Assembly: GCF_006547065.1 (NCBI RefSeq)
Contig: NZ_CP041243.1
Coordinates: 62,001 to 126,000, forward strand
DNA: 64,000 nt
Direction: 5' to 3'
Origin: Brevundimonas sp. M20
GTDB taxonomy: Bacteria > Pseudomonadota > Alphaproteobacteria > Caulobacterales > Caulobacteraceae
Shown here: piece after piece, positions 46,648-55,249 of the stretch
Numbering within the stretch: position 1 is the first letter of the stretch
Layout of the letters: every line of letters begins with the position of its first letter
Notes under the pieces: generated by a model
Seen by the model: only the letters and a program-made list of their open reading frames with translations
Told to the model about the DNA's origin: nothing
Database searches by the model: none
Position numbers and translations under genes: made by a program

Positions 46648-49600
46648 ATGAGCGACACGGCCTCACCCCCGCCCGGAACCCCCCGTCCGGACAAACGCCG
46701 CGCCCGCCCGGTGGTCCGCCGTGTCCTCGGTGTCGCCGGGATCGTGCTGTGCGTGCTTCTGGTCCTTCTCGCCCTGACCTGGCTGAATCGCCGCGCGGTC
46801 ACTCGCCAGGTGCTGGTCGGGTGGCTGGAGCGCGAGGGCGTTCCCGCCGATGTCGACATCGAACAGATCGAGCTGGACAGCGTCGTCGCGCGCATTCGCA
46901 TCGGCGATCCGCGCAATCCGGATGTGACCGTTGAACGGGTCGAGGTCGACTATGTGATCGGCGCGCCCTGGTCCGCCAGGGGGCTGGGTGTGACGCCGAG
47001 CCGCATCCGGCTTCTGCGTCCGGTCGCCCGCGTGAGCCTGCGGGGCGGTAAGGTCTCCTTCGGCTCGCTTGATCCCCTGATCGACAAATTCACCGGCCGT
47101 CCGCCCGGTCCCGACAGCAAGGCGCCGCTGGTGCTGGTCGAGGACGCGCGGGTGCGCCTGGATACCGACTACGGCCCCGCCGACATTCTGGGCGATGCCC
47201 GGGTCGAGGACGGCAAGCTGATGCGGCTGGTCGCCCGGCTGCCCGAAACGGCCCTGCGCAGCGGCGACCGGATCGACGCGCGCGGACTGGCCGCGACCGT
47301 CGATATGACCACCACGGGCGACCGGATCGCGCTGCGCGCCACCGCCTCCGCCGCTTCGGCCCGTCTGCCGGGCGTGGGCGGGGAGGGCGTCGGCCTGACC
47401 CTGACCGGGAATCTGCCCTATCCGGACCTGAAGACCCGCCGTGGCGACGGTCAGGTGCGGCTTGACGTCCGTGCGACCGCCGACCGTCTGATGACGGGTG
47501 AGAACAACGCCCGACAGGTCGAGACCGCGCTCAACTTCGTCGGAACCACGACCGGCTGGCTGGAGGCCTTCCGCATCGAGGGCCGCACCACCTCCGATGT
47601 CCGCGCAGCGGGACTGACCGGCGTCGTCGCCGGACAGGGCGCGCGCCTGCGCCTGACCAATGCCGCCACGGTGGTGGACCGGAACGCCGACGGCGTCGGC
47701 TGGCGGATCGAAGGTCCGGCCGAGGTCGTCGCCGCTCGTATCGAGGGGGTGGGGCTGAGCGGCTCCGGCGTCCGTCTGACCACCACGAACCTGATCGCGG
47801 GCGGGCGGGGCGCGGCCGTGGAGGCGCAGGGCGCGCTGGCGCTCGCCGCCGACCGCTTCGTCGCCGGGGATCTGTCCCTGACCGGCGCGCGCGGGAACGC
47901 CCGGCTGGATCTGGTCGCCGACGGCGCCCTGCGCGTGGAGGTTCAGGGCGGGCTGCGGGCCGCGCGCGGCGCCTGGCCCCTGTTCGGCGCGCCGGCCCGC
48001 GACGACATCGCCGAACTGGCGGGCATGAAGCGCGCCCTGTCCGCCTTCGCCGTCGATATTCCTGCCTTCACCGTCACGACCGGCGGCGGCGGCACACGGG
48101 TCACGCTGGATCGGCCCGCCGTCCTGACCCCCGCCAACGGCGGCGTCCTGACGATCCGCGCCGGAAGCGGCCCGATCTTCGCCGCGACGCGCGGCCAGCA
48201 GGGCGGCGGCAGTCTCTCGCTGACCGCAACCCGTGGGCAGGGCCTGCCCGAGGCGGCTTTCAATATTCCGCGCTGGTCCCTGACCGAGGGGGGCTTTACC
48301 GCGACCCTGGACGGGCGGGCCGCGCTGGACTTCGATCTGGCGCGCGGCATCAGCCTGCAGACGAAGGGCGAGCTGGCCTCTTCGGGCGGCCGCCTGACCT
48401 ATACGGCGGCCGACTGCATTCCCCTGACGGTCGAACGGCTGGAGCTGGACGAGAGCGACGTCACCGATATCTCGGGCCGCTTCTGTCCGACCAACCGCCC
48501 GCTGATCGAGGTGCGCGACGGCGCTTGGCGGGCTGACGGTCGTTTGTCGGGCGTCAGCGCCTCCGCCCCCTTCCTCGCCCTGCATTTCCGCGACGCCGAG
48601 GGCGCCCTGACCGCGACCGGCGGTCCGCGGGGCGTCGGCATGGAGGCGCGCGTCAGGTCGGCGACCGTGGTGGACGCCACCGATCCGGCCCGGTTCAACC
48701 CCATGACCGCCGTCGGCTCGGCCCGTCTGGCGGACGAAAACTGGAGCGGGGCCTTCGACCTGTCGCACGGCGAGACCTTGCTGGGCCGGCTGACGGTCGC
48801 CCATAGCGGCAAGGCGGGCGCCGGCGGGCTGACCATCGACGCCCCGTCCATCGTCTTCGCCGAGGGCGGGCTTCAGCCGTCAGACCTCAGCCCCATGGCG
48901 GCCGGCATCGCCGGTTCGCCCGCGACCGGCTCTATCGGCTTCACCGGCCGGGTCGACTGGCGCGCCGACGCCGAAGGAACCAGCTCCGGCCGTCTGACCA
49001 TCCCCGGCCTCGATTTCACCAGCCCCGCCGGGCCGGTGAAGGGCCTGCGGGGCGTGGTCGACTTCACCAGCCTTGCCCCGCTGGAGGCCGCGCCGGGCCA
49101 GACCCTGCATGCTGACCTCGTCGAGGCCGTCGCCCCCCTGACCGACGTCAATCTGGTGTTCGGTCTCGACAAGGCCTCCCTCAGCGTCGAGGGCGCGAAC
49201 CTCGCCATCGCGGGCGGTGTCGTGCGGGTCGAGCCGCTGTCCGTCCCGCTCGACATCAATCAGGGGTTCACCGGGGTCATCCTGCTGGAAAACGTCCAGC
49301 TGGGTCAGGTCGTCACCGACGCCGGGTTCGGCGACAAGGTCAGTCTGGACGCCGTGGTCTCGGGCCGCCTGCCGTTCAGCTGGAACCCGCGCGACGGCGT
49401 CCGCATCGTCGGCGGCGATCTCCAGGCCGTCCAGCCGGGCCGCCTGTCCATCCCCCGCTCGGCCCTTGTCGGGCTGGAGGCTGAAGGCGGCGGCGAGGCC
49501 CTGCCGCCCAACACGGTTCAGGATCTGGCCTATCAGGCGATGGAGAACCTGGCCTTCGACATCCTGTCCGCCCAGGTGGACAGTCAGGATGAGGGGCGTC

Positions 49601-49848
49601 TGGGCGTCGTCTTCCGTATCCGGGGCCGCCACGATCCGCCCCGGCGGCAGGAGCTGCGGATTCCGCTGGCCGAGTTCATCAGCCGCGAGTTCCTGAACCG
49701 CGAGCTTCCTCTGCCGTCGGGCACCCAGATCGACCTGACGCTGGACACCTCCCTGAACCTGAACCAGCTGGTCGGTGACCTGATGCGGCTGGATCGCGCC
49801 CGCAACGGGCAGATTGACGAAGAACAGCAGGACGAAGCGTCGCCTTGA
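46648..49848 (+). CDS. ydbH: YdbH-type AsmA-like intermembrane lipid-bridge protein
   Basis: 1,066 residues. A cytosolic start leads to one membrane helix (about 30-50, VLGVAGIVLCVLLVLLALTW) and then about 1,000 periplasmic residues of repetitive beta strands, as in AsmA-like bridge proteins. The C-terminal DctA-YdbH region contains LDINQGFTGVILLENVQLGQV and later LRIPLAEFISREF and IDLTLDTSLNLNQL. In E. coli YdbH and lipoprotein YnbE form a bridge carrying phospholipid to the outer membrane, with YdbL modulating it; both partners follow here. AAGGACG lies before the start. Confidence 0.88.
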   Translation: MSDTASPPPGTPRPDKRRARPVVRRVLGVAGIVLCVLLVLLALTWLNRRAVTRQVLVGWLEREGVPADVDIEQIELDSVVARIRIGDPRNPDVTVERVEVDYVIGAPWSARGLGVTPSRIRLLRPVARVSLRGGKVSFGSLDPLIDKFTGRPPGPDSKAPLVLVEDARVRLDTDYGPADILGDARVEDGKLMRLVARLPETALRSGDRIDARGLAATVDMTTTGDRIALRATASAASARLPGVGGEGVGLTLTGNLPYPDLKTRRGDGQVRLDVRATADRLMTGENNARQVETALNFVGTTTGWLEAFRIEGRTTSDVRAAGLTGVVAGQGARLRLTNAATVVDRNADGVGWRIEGPAEVVAARIEGVGLSGSGVRLTTTNLIAGGRGAAVEAQGALALAADRFVAGDLSLTGARGNARLDLVADGALRVEVQGGLRAARGAWPLFGAPARDDIAELAGMKRALSAFAVDIPAFTVTTGGGGTRVTLDRPAVLTPANGGVLTIRAGSGPIFAATRGQQGGGSLSLTATRGQGLPEAAFNIPRWSLTEGGFTATLDGRAALDFDLARGISLQTKGELASSGGRLTYTAADCIPLTVERLELDESDVTDISGRFCPTNRPLIEVRDGAWRADGRLSGVSASAPFLALHFRDAEGALTATGGPRGVGMEARVRSATVVDATDPARFNPMTAVGSARLADENWSGAFDLSHGETLLGRLTVAHSGKAGAGGLTIDAPSIVFAEGGLQPSDLSPMAAGIAGSPATGSIGFTGRVDWRADAEGTSSGRLTIPGLDFTSPAGPVKGLRGVVDFTSLAPLEAAPGQTLHADLVEAVAPLTDVNLVFGLDKASLSVEGANLAIAGGVVRVEPLSVPLDINQGFTGVILLENVQLGQVVTDAGFGDKVSLDAVVSGRLPFSWNPRDGVRIVGGDLQAVQPGRLSIPRSALVGLEAEGGGEALPPNTVQDLAYQAMENLAFDILSAQVDSQDEGRLGVVFRIRGRHDPPRRQELRIPLAEFISREFLNRELPLPSGTQIDLTLDTSLNLNQLVGDLMRLDRARNGQIDEEQQDEASP

Positions 49849-49924
49849 TCGGGCCGCCTTCACCGTTCAGAACCCGTTCACCCTGGATCGCGTTTAGTCG
49901 CCGCGGATCAATTGGAGTGTCCTC

Positions 49925-50122
49925 ATGACCCGGACGAAGTCTCGCAGAACCGTCGCCCTGCTCGGCGTTGCCGCCATGGCCATGGGCGCCGCCGCCTGCA
50001 CCCCCACGGTCCGGCTGCAGGTCGATCCGATCCAGATCAACGCCAAACTCGACGCTGACATCCGCGTCCGTCTCGACCGGGAGCTGCAAAATCTCCTGGC
50101 CGAAAACCCGAACCTGTTCTGA
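49925..50122 (+). CDS. ynbE: YnbE-like outer-membrane lipoprotein
   Basis: 65 residues. Signal peptide with lipobox GAAAC (Cys25). The mature part VRLQVDPIQINAKLDADIRVRLD is the YnbE signature; it completes a beta-strand pairing with the YdbH C terminus at the outer membrane. It begins 76 bases after ydbH, and its TGA shares a base with an upstream ATG of ydbL, so the three genes are one operon. Confidence 0.88.
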   Translation: MTRTKSRRTVALLGVAAMAMGAAACTPTVRLQVDPIQINAKLDADIRVRLDRELQNLLAENPNLF

Positions 50123-50139
50123 TGCGAAAGGTCCACACG

Positions 50140-50508
50140 ATGTCATTCCGCAAAGTCTTCGTCATGATCGCCGCCGTCGCGGCTCTGGGCGTCGCCGCGG
50201 GCGCGGCCTTCGCCCAGACCTCGCAACAGAAGGCCATGATCGATGCGGCCAAGGCAGAAGGCACGGTCGGCGAGCAGGCTGACGGCTATGTCGGCTTCCG
50301 CGTCCCGTCGTCCGACTCGGCCCTGACGGCCGCCGTTCAGGCCACCAATGCCGGCCGCCGCGCGGCCTATGCCCGTTCGGCCGCCGAGGCCGGCGGGGGC
50401 GCCACCGCCGCCGACGCCGGGGTTCGCATGTTCGAGACCCAGCTCCTGCCGCGCGTCAGCTCGGGCCAGTGGTATCGCAACGCCCAGGGCCAGTGGGTCC
50501 AGCGCTAG
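50140..50508 (+). CDS. ydbL: YdbL (DUF1318) periplasmic protein
   Basis: 122 residues from ATGTCATTCC, chosen because AAAGG lies upstream; an ATG 18 bases earlier overlaps the ynbE stop. Signal peptide MSFRKVFVMIAAVAALGVA with cleavage near AFAQ. The mature region has the DUF1318 pattern QQKAMIDAAKAEGTVGEQADGYVGF and ends GQWYRNAQGQWVQR. In E. coli it helps YdbH-YnbE assemble correctly. Periplasmic. Confidence 0.87.
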   Translation: MSFRKVFVMIAAVAALGVAAGAAFAQTSQQKAMIDAAKAEGTVGEQADGYVGFRVPSSDSALTAAVQATNAGRRAAYARSAAEAGGGATAADAGVRMFETQLLPRVSSGQWYRNAQGQWVQR

Positions 50509-50568
50509 GCGAAAGCGGGTCGGCGGCGGCCTCTTGAGCCGCCCGCCCCGCCGGGCGATACCGTCGCC

Positions 50569-51366
50569 ATGACCGACACCGCGCCGATTACCTACGCCAG
50601 CTATCTGGCCCTCGACGACCTTCTGGCGGCCCAGCATCCGCGGTCCGACCAGCACGACGAAATGCTGTTCGTCATCATCCACCAGACCAAGGAACTGTGG
50701 CTCAAGCAGATCCTGCATGAGGTGGCGCTGGCCCAGTCGCTGGTCCGCGCGGGCGATCTGGTTCCCGCCTACAAGTCGCTGGCGCGGGTGAGCCGCATCC
50801 AGACGGTCATGACGCTCAGCTGGGATATCCTGGCCACCATGACGCCCGCCGACTACCTGCGTTTCCGCGGTTCGCTCGGTTCGTCGTCCGGCTTCCAGAG
50901 CGACCAGTTCCGGCGTTTCGAGGCGGCTTTGGGTCTCAAGGACGACCGCTTCCTGCGCTTCCACGAAGACCGGCCCGAAGCCCACGCTGCGCTCAGGGCC
51001 GCCATCGACGCCCCCAGCCTCTATGACGACGCCCTGGCCCAGTTGGCCCGGGCGGGGCTGCCCATCCCCGTCGAAGTCCTGAACCGCGACGTGTCGAAAC
51101 CCTATGAGCCGTCGGAGGCCGTCGAGGCCGCCTGGCTGGAGGTCTATCGCGATACTGAACGCTGGTGGCCGCTCTATCAGTTGGCCGAGAAGCTGGTCGA
51201 TCTGGACGACGCCCTGCTGACCTGGCGGCACAAGCATGTCGTGACAGTCGAACGGATCATCGGCCGTCGTCGGGGCACGGGCGGCACCGACGGCGTGGCC
51301 TATCTGACCGAAACGCTCCAGCGTCGCTGCTTCCCGGAGCTGTGGTCCATCCGGACAAGGCTCTGA
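50569..51366 (+). CDS. kynA: Tryptophan 2,3-dioxygenase
   Basis: 265 residues, normal for the bacterial haem enzyme. The substrate-site segment DEMLFVIIHQTKELWLK (His38), the RFRGSLGSSSGFQS loop and WRHKHVVTVERIIGRRRGTGG are intact; His223 should be the proximal haem ligand. It opens the indole ring to N-formylkynurenine, first step of the kynurenine route. No kynB or kynU is nearby. It starts 60 bases after ydbL and may be read from its own promoter. Confidence 0.95.
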   Translation: MTDTAPITYASYLALDDLLAAQHPRSDQHDEMLFVIIHQTKELWLKQILHEVALAQSLVRAGDLVPAYKSLARVSRIQTVMTLSWDILATMTPADYLRFRGSLGSSSGFQSDQFRRFEAALGLKDDRFLRFHEDRPEAHAALRAAIDAPSLYDDALAQLARAGLPIPVEVLNRDVSKPYEPSEAVEAAWLEVYRDTERWWPLYQLAEKLVDLDDALLTWRHKHVVTVERIIGRRRGTGGTDGVAYLTETLQRRCFPELWSIRTRL

Positions 51367-51455
51367 CCGGGCTCTGACAATCCCGTGTAGACCACGCTGA
51401 CGGGCAACCTTCGCCGCAGGCGAGCGCTTTACAGACCTCTCCCCGGAGGATCGAC

Positions 51456-51938
51456 ATGAGCAACGCCAACCGTCACGACATTCAGGTTCTCAACGGCCTG
51501 ATCCGCACCGTCATCGACAGCGCGGACGGCTATCAGGATGCGCGGGACACTACCGCCGACGCCGGCCACCGCGATTTCTTCGCCCGGCGTGAGGCCGAGC
51601 GCCGGGTGATCGCGCAGGATCTGTCCTCCGATGTGAGGGGACTGGGGGGTGAACCCGATACGGAAGGGTCCATTCTCGCCAAGGCCCAACGCGCCTTCAC
51701 GGACGTGAAGCACGCCCTGCTGCGCGACGAGGCCTCCATGGTGGGGGCCGTCGAGGGCGCCGAGGATCAGGTCCGGAACCGGTTCGAAAAGGCGCTGGAA
51801 GACTCGAATATCTCCGCCACGACCCGCGAAACGATCCGTCGGGCCTTCGCCCGTGTTCGCGGCGGCGATGAAGTCCATGACCTTCGACACAGCCTCGAAG
51901 GTCAGCGCGACGCCAACAATCCGCTGTATCCGCAGTAG
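51456..51938 (+). CDS. PA2169-type four-helix-bundle protein (DUF2383)
   Basis: 160 residues, helical throughout. LNGLIRTVIDSADGYQDARD, FFARREAERRVIAQDLSSDVRGLGGEP and the LLRDEASMVGAVEGAEDQVRNRFEKAL helix match ferritin-like DUF2383 proteins. Acidic and His residues might bind metal; role unknown, often stress-induced. GGAGGA precedes the start. A bidirectional terminator separates it from rplS. Confidence 0.85.
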   Translation: MSNANRHDIQVLNGLIRTVIDSADGYQDARDTTADAGHRDFFARREAERRVIAQDLSSDVRGLGGEPDTEGSILAKAQRAFTDVKHALLRDEASMVGAVEGAEDQVRNRFEKALEDSNISATTRETIRRAFARVRGGDEVHDLRHSLEGQRDANNPLYPQ

Positions 51939-51976
51939 GCTGGCGTTCTCCGGGCATCGGCCCGGACGCCCCAATG

Positions 51977-52004
51977 AAAAGGCCCCGGCGTTTCCACCGG
52001 GGCC
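51977..52004. terminator. Bidirectional terminator between DUF2383 gene and rplS
   Basis: GGCCCCGG...CCGGGGCC, an 8-bp stem with an 8-nt loop, flanked by AAAA on the left (TTTT for the minus-strand rplS transcript) and by TT on the right. It serves rplS well and probably the plus-strand gene too. Confidence 0.85.
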
Positions 52005-52031
52005 TTCGTCATTCTAACGACCTGAAGCGGC

Positions 52032-52454
52032 TTAGGCTTCGGTGTCGGCGGCTTCCGTCTTGCCGGTTTCCGGCACGGCCACCTTCGGCGCGCGGACGGT
52101 TTGCTTCTCGGCGATACGGGCCGACTTACCGCGACGGTCGCGCAGGTAGTACAGCTTGGCGCGACGCACGACGCCGCGACGCTTCACCTCGATCGACTCG
52201 ATCATCGGCGACAGGATCGGGAAGACGCGCTCGACGCCCTCACCGAAGGAAATCTTGCGGACGGTGAAGTTCTCGTTCACGCCACCGCCGGCGCGGGCGA
52301 TGCAGACGCCTTCGAAGGCCTGAACGCGCTCGCGCTCGCCTTCCTTGATCTTCACGTTGACGCGCAGGGTGTCGCCCGGCTGGAAGTCGGGGATCGCGCG
52401 GGTTTCGATCAGACGGGCCTTCTCTTCGGCCGCCAGGGTCTGAAGGATGTTCAT
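52032..52454 (-). CDS. rplS: 50S ribosomal protein L19
   Basis: 140 residues. [34 protein letters not shown], then [18 protein letters not shown] and [24 protein letters not shown] are L19 signatures; the tail after about 115 is a lineage extension rich in Ala/Pro/Thr. L19 sits at the interface of the subunits. GAGGAG lies before the ATG. It follows trmD by 59 bases that contain two hairpins. Confidence 0.97.
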   Translation of the reverse strand: MNILQTLAAEEKARLIETRAIPDFQPGDTLRVNVKIKEGERERVQAFEGVCIARAGGGVNENFTVRKISFGEGVERVFPILSPMIESIEVKRRGVVRRAKLYYLRDRRGKSARIAEKQTVRAPKVAVPETGKTEAADTEA

Positions 52455-52467
52455 TCTGTTCTCCTCG

Positions 52468-52511
52468 GGCTTTCGCGCCCTTTAGCTGTGAGTTGGCGGA
52501 GCAAGCTCCGC
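52468..52511 (-). promoter_or_regulatory. Two hairpins in the trmD-rplS intercistronic region
   Basis: GCGGAGC-TT-GCTCCGC (52496-52511 on the minus strand) directly follows the trmD stop, and GGGC-GCGAAA-GCCC lies just before the rplS Shine-Dalgarno. They may process the message or balance the high output needed for L19 against TrmD. Inference from structure only. Confidence 0.4.
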
Positions 52512-52513
52512 GT

Positions 52514-53221
52514 TTAGTCCTTCGCGGTATGGGCGGCCCAAAGGTCGGGTCGCCGTTCCCGCGTCGTGATCTCCCGCTGCTCCTGACGCCACTGAGCGAC
52601 CTTTTTGTGGTCGCCCGACAACAGGACCTCCGGGATCTCCTGCCCCTCGAACTCCCGCGGTCGCGTGTACTGCGGATATTCCAGAAGCCCGTCCTCGAAA
52701 CTCTCGGACGACAGGCTTTCCGCCGCGCCGAGCACTCCGGGGATCAGTCTGACGCACGCCTCGATCGCGACCATCGCCGCCGCCTCGCCACCGGCGAGAA
52801 CCGCGTCTCCGACCGAGACCTCCTCAAACCCGCGCGCGTCCAGCACGCGCTGATCCACCCCCTCGAAACGACCGCAGAGAACGACGATGCCGTCCGCCTT
52901 CGCCCATTCCTTCACCCGCGCCTGGGTCAGGGGCCGACCCCGGGCGCTCATATACAAAAGCGGCCGTTTGGGTCCCGAGAGGCTATCCACCGCCCGGGCC
53001 ACAACGTCCGCCTTAAGCACGGCTCCTGACCCGCCACCCGCGGGGGTGTCGTCCAGGAAGCCGCGCCTATCGTCGGAGAACGCCCGGATGTCAAGCGTTT
53101 CAAGGCTCCAGAGGCCTCTCTCACGCCACGCGGTCCCGATCAGCGACACGCCGAGCGGCCCCGGAAACGCGTCCGGAAACATGGTCAGGACAGTGGCGGT
53201 GAACGGCGGGCGGGGGGACAT
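52514..53221 (-). CDS. trmD: tRNA (guanine-N1)-methyltransferase
   Basis: 235 residues. The trefoil-knot SAM site is seen in [35 protein letters not shown] and [16 protein letters not shown]; the C-terminal [11 protein letters not shown] is the usual end of the catalytic domain. It makes m1G37, preventing frameshifting. trmD-rplS is the conserved pair, but the usual upstream rpsP-rimM are not present: the next gene upstream is divergent. Confidence 0.96.
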   Translation of the reverse strand: MSPRPPFTATVLTMFPDAFPGPLGVSLIGTAWRERGLWSLETLDIRAFSDDRRGFLDDTPAGGGSGAVLKADVVARAVDSLSGPKRPLLYMSARGRPLTQARVKEWAKADGIVVLCGRFEGVDQRVLDARGFEEVSVGDAVLAGGEAAAMVAIEACVRLIPGVLGAAESLSSESFEDGLLEYPQYTRPREFEGQEIPEVLLSGDHKKVAQWRQEQREITTRERRPDLWAAHTAKD

Positions 53222-53338
53222 GGCGGGGGGACATACAGGAAAGGGGCGGGGGAGTCAGGCGGTTGCACGGGCGGTATCGCACGCTTGACCTTTTACGGCT
53301 TGAGCCCTCACTGTTTGAGGCGCTCCGGGGGACCACGA

Positions 53339-53962
53339 ATGCGACTGCTGCTTTTCGCCGTTACGGCTCTGGCGCTTTCGTCGTGTTCGACCCTGCCGGA
53401 ACCCGCCGTCGAACCGGTCCGCCTTGAGACGGTAAGGATTGATCCGGAAGGGGATCTCTCCCTGACGGCGGGAGGCTATGTCGATGTGGAGGGCTTTGCG
53501 TTCGACATCTGGTTCGAGAACGACGCCACCGATCTCTCGACGCCGAAGTCTGTGACCTGGTCGATCATTTTCAACAACTACTGCCGCGATCGGGACAGTT
53601 GGATCCAGTCCGTCGTCCTTGGTCCCGAGGGTCAGGTTTGGCGCGGCTATCGCACGTTTGTTCCTGCAGGCCCGGATCACCCCCAGAACTGGTCAAGCGG
53701 CGGCAGCGGGGCGGACGAATACGGCGGTCCCGCAACCCCGGGCCTGATGGAGGCCATTGTCCGCGGCGGTCGTTTCACGCTCGCCGCGGAAGATGACACG
53801 GGGCAGCGCTGGAATGCGGTCGTCATCGACACGCTGACGCCGGACGCGCGGAACCGCCTCTTCGCCGCCCAGGCGCCGTCGGCTCCGCGCCAGACCGAAA
53901 TGCTGGTCATGGTCGACGGGAAGCCCCCGGCGGCGACCCAGGCGCCCCGGTCCTGTCCCTGA
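53339..53962 (+). CDS. Lipoprotein of unknown function
   Basis: 207 residues. A short signal MRLLLFAVTALALSSC predicts lipidation at Cys16. The mature domain has mostly beta character (GGYVDVEGFAFDIWFENDATD, TWSIIFNN, WIQSVVLGPEGQVWRGYRTFVP) and one internal Cys (NNYCRD). No enzyme motif. The upstream in-frame ATG at 53285 lacks a ribosome site, whereas GGGGG precedes 53339. Divergent from trmD and convergent with the YhiN-like gene. Confidence 0.7.
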   Translation: MRLLLFAVTALALSSCSTLPEPAVEPVRLETVRIDPEGDLSLTAGGYVDVEGFAFDIWFENDATDLSTPKSVTWSIIFNNYCRDRDSWIQSVVLGPEGQVWRGYRTFVPAGPDHPQNWSSGGSGADEYGGPATPGLMEAIVRGGRFTLAAEDDTGQRWNAVVIDTLTPDARNRLFAAQAPSAPRQTEMLVMVDGKPPAATQAPRSCP

Positions 53963-53963
53963 G

Positions 53964-54007
53964 CCGCGCTCAAGCAGCGAGCGACCGCGTCGCGAGCGTT
54001 AGCGCCC
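53964..54007 (-). repeat. Dispersed 3'-end hairpin element, copy 5
   Basis: On the minus strand it begins at the base after the TAG of the YhiN-like gene: GGGGCGCTAACGCTC, stem GCGAC, loop GCG, stem GTCGC, TCGCTGCTTGAGCGCGG. It is nearly the same as the copy after the Nfu gene 50 kb away and again in the sense of the preceding gene. Confidence 0.75.
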
Positions 54008-55228
54008 CTAGCACACCTGCCCCGCCGCCCAGCCCGACGACCAGGCCCACTGGAAATTATACCCGCCCAGCCAGCCGGTGACGTCCGCCGCCTCGCCGAT
54101 GACGAACAGGCCGGGGACCGACTTCGCCTCCATCGTCTGCTGGTCCAGTTCGTCGGTGGCGACGCCCCCCAGGGTGACCTCGGCGGTGCGATAGCCCTCT
54201 GATCCGACCGGCTTAACGGTCCAGCCGTTCACCGCCTCGTCCAGACGGCGCAGGACCTTGTCGCCGACCTCGGCCAGCTTGCCCTTCACGCCTTCACGCT
54301 CGCAGACGCTCTCGGCCAGACGGCGCGGGACGATGTGGCCCAGCGCCGTATGCACCATCTGCTTGCCGTTCTCCTCCTTGGCGGCCTTAAGCGTCGCATA
54401 GACGCTCTCGTCCGGCGCCATCCGCACCGTGATCGCCTCGCCCTCGCGCCAGTAGCTGCTGATCTGCAGGATCGACGGCCCGGACAGCCCCCGGTGTGTG
54501 AACAGCAGGCCCTCGGCGAATTTGGTGTCGCCCGTCGGTCGTCCCGGCGCTCCGCCGTCCGCCGGGACGCGATGGCTGACCACCGCCTCGACGGACAGGC
54601 CGGCCAGCGGCGCCAGCTTCTCCAGCAGGCCCGGCTCGAACGTCAGCGGGACCAGCGCCGGGCGCGTGTCCGTGATCCGCAGACCGAAGGTTCGCGCCGT
54701 CTCATAAGCCCAGCCCGTCGCGCCCATCTTCGGGATCGATTTGCCGCCGGTGGCCAGCACCAGCGACGCCGCCCGCACCACGCTTCCGTCTGACATTGCG
54801 GCCTCGAACCCGCCGTCCACGCGGCTGATCCGGTCCACCGCCACACCCATCGACAGGGTCACGCCCGCCTCGCGCATGCCGTCCGTCAGCATACGGACGA
54901 TCTGCTTGGCGCTGTCATCACAGAACAGCTGGCCCAACGTCTTCTCGTGCCAGGCGATGCCGGCCCTGTCGACGCGTTTGATGAAGTCGTGCTGCGTGAA
55001 CCGCTTGAGCGCGCTGGTCGCGAAACGCGGGTTCTCACCCAGGAAATTGGCCGGGCTCGTCCCCGTATTGGTGAAGTTGCAGCGCCCGCCGCCCGAGATG
55101 CGGATTTTCTCGCCGGGGTTCCGCGCGTGATCGACTACGCGCACGGACCGTCCCCGCCGCCCGGCCTCGATGGCGCACATCATTCCGGCGGCGCCCGCGC
55201 CGACGATCAGAACGTCGATGGTCTTCAT
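54008..55228 (-). CDS. NAD(P)/FAD-dependent oxidoreductase, HI0933/YhiN family
   Basis: 406 residues. FAD-binding VLIVGAGAAGMMCAIEAGRRG at the N terminus, then the family hallmark KIRISGGGRCNFTNT, LVLATGGKSIPKMGATGWAYETAR and the C-terminal GLFVIGEAADVTGWLGGYNFQWAWSSG. A flavoprotein of unproven reaction; soluble. It lies 21 bases downstream of a hybrid kinase gene on the same strand, possibly co-transcribed. Family assignment strong, function open. Confidence 0.9.
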   Translation of the reverse strand: MKTIDVLIVGAGAAGMMCAIEAGRRGRSVRVVDHARNPGEKIRISGGGRCNFTNTGTSPANFLGENPRFATSALKRFTQHDFIKRVDRAGIAWHEKTLGQLFCDDSAKQIVRMLTDGMREAGVTLSMGVAVDRISRVDGGFEAAMSDGSVVRAASLVLATGGKSIPKMGATGWAYETARTFGLRITDTRPALVPLTFEPGLLEKLAPLAGLSVEAVVSHRVPADGGAPGRPTGDTKFAEGLLFTHRGLSGPSILQISSYWREGEAITVRMAPDESVYATLKAAKEENGKQMVHTALGHIVPRRLAESVCEREGVKGKLAEVGDKVLRRLDEAVNGWTVKPVGSEGYRTAEVTLGGVATDELDQQTMEAKSVPGLFVIGEAADVTGWLGGYNFQWAWSSGWAAGQVC

Positions 55229-55249
55229 CCGCCCGCTATAGCGTCGGGA

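Noticed and set aside
46663..48804. Minus-strand open frame of about 710 codons opposite ydbH
   Set aside because: Same artefact; ydbH has a ribosome site, membrane helix, family C terminus and operon partners.
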